A stretch of DNA of 8,184 nucleotides from JAPOKJ01 sp043767985 (GTDB taxonomy: Bacteria > Pseudomonadota > Gammaproteobacteria > Burkholderiales > Burkholderiaceae_E): NCBI GenBank assembly GCA_043767985.1, contig JAYVKZ010000064.1, positions 1 through 8,184 of the forward strand. Reading direction: 5' to 3'. Positions 5,995-8,184 of this stretch are shown in pieces. The notes below the pieces were generated by a model. It searched no databases and had not been told where the DNA came from. It saw nothing but the letters and a program-made list of their open reading frames with translations. The translations under genes were made by a program, and so were the position numbers. Positions within the stretch are counted from its first letter, which is position 1. Each line of letters opens with the position of its first letter.

Positions 5995-6082
5995 AAGCAC
6001 GCCCGAATCTGGAAACATTGCAATAAGTCGCCGCCTCAGGCGCTCTACACTAAAGTCTGCCGCCTTGGCATGGACTATTAAC

Positions 6083-6087
6083 AAAGG
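6083..6087 (+). promoter_or_regulatory. ribosome binding site AAAGG for hppD
   Basis: AAAGG is placed 7 nt before the ATG at 6095. It decides the start in favour of 6095, giving MFQTWENPMG, over a TTG at 6065 that would add ten residues. Confidence 0.6.
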
Positions 6088-6094
6088 CAGAGTC

Positions 6095-7225
6095 ATGTTT
6101 CAAACTTGGGAAAATCCCATGGGTACCGACGGTTTCGAGTTCATCGAATACACCGCGCCGGACCCGTTTGCACTGCGCAAGCTTTTCGAGCAATTGGGCT
6201 TTAAAGCCATTGCCCGGCATCGCCACAAAGATGTTGTGTTGTATCGCCAAGGCGGCATCAATTTTATTGTCAACGCTGAGCCGGACTCGTTTGCTCAGCG
6301 TTTCGCTCGTCTCCATGGCCCGTCAATCTGCGCGATCGCTATTCGTGTGAAAGATGCGGCAGCAGCCTATCAACGCGCCATCCAACTGGGTGCTTGGGGC
6401 TATGACGCCCGCAGCGGCCCGATGGAGCTGAACATCCCCGCCATTAAAGGCATTGGTGACTCGTTGCTTTACTTGGTTGATCGTTGGCGTGGCAAGGACG
6501 ATAAGCTGCCGGGCAGTATTGGTGATATTTCCATTTATGACGTGGACTTCGAGCCGATCAATCAGGGGGATTTGGACGCACACTCAAAAGACTATGCCGC
6601 CGATATTCAACCGGAAGGCTGCGGTTTGGTCGCTGTTGACCATCTGACTCACAACGTGCATCGCGGGCGGATGTCCGAATGGGCAGATTTCTATGAGCGC
6701 TTATTTAACTTTCGGGAAGTTCGCTACTTTGATATTGAGGGCCAAGTGACGGGCGTGAAAAGCAAGGCCATGACCAGCCCTTGCGGAAAAATTCGGATTC
6801 CGATTAACGAGGAAGGTACCGAAAAGGCGGGACAGATTCACGAGTATCTCGAGCAATATCATGGCGAAGGCATTCAGCATATCGCCCTGGCTTCCAAGGA
6901 CATTTACGCCAGCATTGAAGCGCTCAAGCTGCGCGGCGTGGAGTTCTTAGAGACACCCGACACCTATTACCAATTGGTCGACAAGCGTTTGCCGGGCCAT
7001 GGTGAAGATGTCGGGCGCCTACGCAAAAATGGCATTTTGATTGACGGCGCGCCTACGCCAGATGGCGGGCGCCTCCTACAGATCTTCACTAAGACGGTGA
7101 TCGGCCCAGTATTTTTCGAGGTGATTCAACGTAAGGGCGATGAAGGCTTCGGTGAGGGTAATTTCAAGGCCCTGTTTGAATCAATTGAGTTGGATCAGAT
7201 TCAACGGGGAGCGGTGAAGCTTTAG
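6095..7225 (+). CDS. hppD: 4-hydroxyphenylpyruvate dioxygenase
   Basis: This 376-residue non-haem iron enzyme converts 4-hydroxyphenylpyruvate and O2 to homogentisate and CO2, the committing step of tyrosine catabolism in the cytoplasm. It consists of two vicinal-oxygen-chelate domains. The iron triad is visible: His183 in AVDHLTHNV, His262 in IQHIAL, and Glu342 in FFEVIQRKG. The C-terminus keeps the conserved GFGEGNFKALFESIE helix that closes the active site. Length matches bacterial HPPD. The start at 6095 is chosen because it has AAAGG at good spacing and gives the usual short N-terminus before GFEFIEY. Homogentisate 1,2-dioxygenase (hmgA) and fumarylacetoacetase, needed for the next steps, are not in the window. 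The gene is divergent from an Lrp/AsnC regulator and converges on a Bug-type binding protein 17 bp away. Confidence 0.97.
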   Translation: MFQTWENPMGTDGFEFIEYTAPDPFALRKLFEQLGFKAIARHRHKDVVLYRQGGINFIVNAEPDSFAQRFARLHGPSICAIAIRVKDAAAAYQRAIQLGAWGYDARSGPMELNIPAIKGIGDSLLYLVDRWRGKDDKLPGSIGDISIYDVDFEPINQGDLDAHSKDYAADIQPEGCGLVAVDHLTHNVHRGRMSEWADFYERLFNFREVRYFDIEGQVTGVKSKAMTSPCGKIRIPINEEGTEKAGQIHEYLEQYHGEGIQHIALASKDIYASIEALKLRGVEFLETPDTYYQLVDKRLPGHGEDVGRLRKNGILIDGAPTPDGGRLLQIFTKTVIGPVFFEVIQRKGDEGFGEGNFKALFESIELDQIQRGAVKL

Positions 7226-7227
7226 TT

Positions 7228-7254
7228 AGTCCGCCTTTTTAGTCAGTCCGCCTT
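7228..7254. repeat. 17-nt-period direct repeat at the hppD / binding-protein junction
   Basis: AGTCCGCCTT occurs at 7228-7237 and again at 7245-7254. The second copy encodes the last residues (KAD) of the minus-strand binding protein and part of its stop. The first lies in the 17-bp gap. It looks like a small local duplication that created or moved the spacer. No terminator hairpin is present between these convergent genes. Confidence 0.5.
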
Positions 7255-8184
7255 AATACCCGCTTGTTTGAATAGGCGAGCATATTTGCCCAACTGATCA
7301 CGAGTGGCCTGGGCCAGTTCCTGCGGCGAGCTACCTCGTGGGCTTAAGCCGATGCCAATCAGCTTCTCACGCACCTCAGGATCAGCCAGCGCTTTGCGCA
7401 TTTCTGCGTTGAGCCGATTGATGATCTCATTGGGAGTACCTGCGGGAGCCAGCATGGCAAACCAGGAATTAAACTCAAAGCCAGGCAGGCCAGATTCGCT
7501 GACCGTGGGCACGTCAGGAAACTGCGCCAGTCTTTCTTTGGTGGTGACGCCCAGCAATTTCAGTTTGCCGCCACGCACCAAGGTGGCGACGGTGGCCAAA
7601 CCCTGGAACGCTACGGGCACCTCACCGCCGGCTACGCCCACAGCCGCCTGGGTCGCCCCCTTGTAGGGCACATGGGTCATGCTGAGATGGGCTTGTGAAG
7701 CGAAAAGCGCCATGGCGATGTGCTGCGGGCTACCACTGCCACCGGAACCGTAGTTGATTTGGCCTGGTGCCTTACTCGCGGCGGCAATCAAGCCCGCTGC
7801 GTTTTTATAGGGTACCTCGTTATTGGCGATCAAGCCCCATTCGACGGTAGCGACTAAGGAGATGGGTGCAAAGTCACGCAAGATATCCCAGGGGAGGTTG
7901 GGTTTAATTTGCGGCAGCATGGTCATGATGCTGTCGTTAAAGCCGCCGATGGTATAGCCGTCGGGAGCCGCCTTCGCGACGTTTTCAGCGCCAATTTGTC
8001 CTGAGGCGCCGACTTGATTTTCGATGACGATACTCTGCCCCAAGCTTTGCGACATTTTCGCGGCGACGATGCGTGCAGCATTGTCAACCGCACTCCCCGC
8101 AGCGAGTGGCACGATCATTTTGATCGGCTTGGAGGGATAGGTCGCTTGCGCCTGCGTTGTGCTCGGGAATGTCGTCGCGACTAA
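7243..8184 (-). CDS. Bug-family periplasmic solute-binding protein (tripartite tricarboxylate transporter type), 5' partial
   Basis: Of this gene 313 residues are visible; the start lies beyond the window edge. The first visible residues (LVATTFPSTTQAQA, before TYPSKP) look like the end of a Sec signal peptide with signal-peptidase cleavage after AQA, so the protein should be periplasmic. The mature part carries Bug hallmarks: PIKMIVPLAAGSAVDNAAR, IENQVGASGQIGAENVAKAAPDGYT, INYGSGGSGSPQHI, THVPYKGATQAA and FPDVPTVSESGLPGFE. Bug proteins capture small carboxylates for TctAB-type permeases or act as free-standing sensors. They are strongly expanded in Burkholderiales, and most have no permease nearby. 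None is seen here. Being next to hppD suggests an aromatic acid or tyrosine-derived acid as ligand, but the family's ligands are too varied to assign. Confidence 0.92.
   Translation of the reverse strand, partial: LVATTFPSTTQAQATYPSKPIKMIVPLAAGSAVDNAARIVAAKMSQSLGQSIVIENQVGASGQIGAENVAKAAPDGYTIGGFNDSIMTMLPQIKPNLPWDILRDFAPISLVATVEWGLIANNEVPYKNAAGLIAAASKAPGQINYGSGGSGSPQHIAMALFASQAHLSMTHVPYKGATQAAVGVAGGEVPVAFQGLATVATLVRGGKLKLLGVTTKERLAQFPDVPTVSESGLPGFEFNSWFAMLAPAGTPNEIINRLNAEMRKALADPEVREKLIGIGLSPRGSSPQELAQATRDQLGKYARLFKQAGIKAD

Noticed and set aside
6032..6042. CGCC-TCA-GGCG hairpin upstream of hppD as a riboswitch or attenuator
   Set aside because: It is an isolated 4-bp stem in GC-rich sequence with no alternative pairing or T-run.
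6018..6051. hppD promoter using TTGCAA and TACACT
   Set aside because: The spacer is 22 bp, too long for a normal promoter.
7304..7666. 120-codon plus-strand frame inside the binding-protein gene
   Set aside because: It is antisense to conserved Bug motifs; the composition follows from the real gene on the other strand.

Overview
The window looks like a chromosomal segment of a betaproteobacterium. Burkholderiales, and possibly an Alcaligenaceae-type genome, fits best. The reasons are the Bug-type periplasmic binding protein of the tripartite tricarboxylate transporter class, the phenylacetyl-CoA epoxidase reductase followed by a TetR regulator, and an Lrp/AsnC regulator divergent from 4-hydroxyphenylpyruvate dioxygenase. 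The taxonomic call is inference from gene content; no marker gene is present.

Layout: (1) Positions 1-1151 hold the end of a phenylacetate (paa) operon: the last codons of a PaaD-like protein, then paaE, the flavin/2Fe-2S reductase of phenylacetyl-CoA epoxidase. (2) Positions 1222-2996 hold a TetR regulator overlapped by an FAD-dependent aromatic-type monooxygenase. The monooxygenase appears to start at a CTG codon embedded in the regulator's stop (CTGA). (3) Positions 2997-3134 are a short non-coding gap rich in dyad symmetry. (4) Positions 3135-5394 encode a two-component pair: a stand-alone receiver protein and, overlapping it by 8 nt, a membrane hybrid histidine kinase with its own C-terminal receiver. 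(5) Positions 5391-5472 form an almost purely palindromic spacer between convergent genes, with perfect 16-bp inverted arms. (6) Positions 5476-7225 hold a divergent pair: an Lrp/AsnC regulator on the minus strand and hppD on the plus strand, sharing a 142-bp control region. (7) Positions 7243-8184 hold, on the minus strand, a Bug-family solute-binding protein cut at its 5' end by the window edge.

Working together: PaaE supplies electrons for epoxidation of phenylacetyl-CoA, and HppD makes homogentisate from 4-hydroxyphenylpyruvate. The window therefore joins two routes of phenylalanine/tyrosine/phenylacetate breakdown, with a likely local regulator for each (TetR; Lrp/AsnC). The monooxygenase and the binding protein may serve the same aromatic-acid diet, but their substrates cannot be read from sequence. 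The two-component pair has no visible DNA-binding output, so its target is unknown. I found no CRISPR array, tRNA, rRNA or transposase. No gene-free stretch exceeds about 140 bases.
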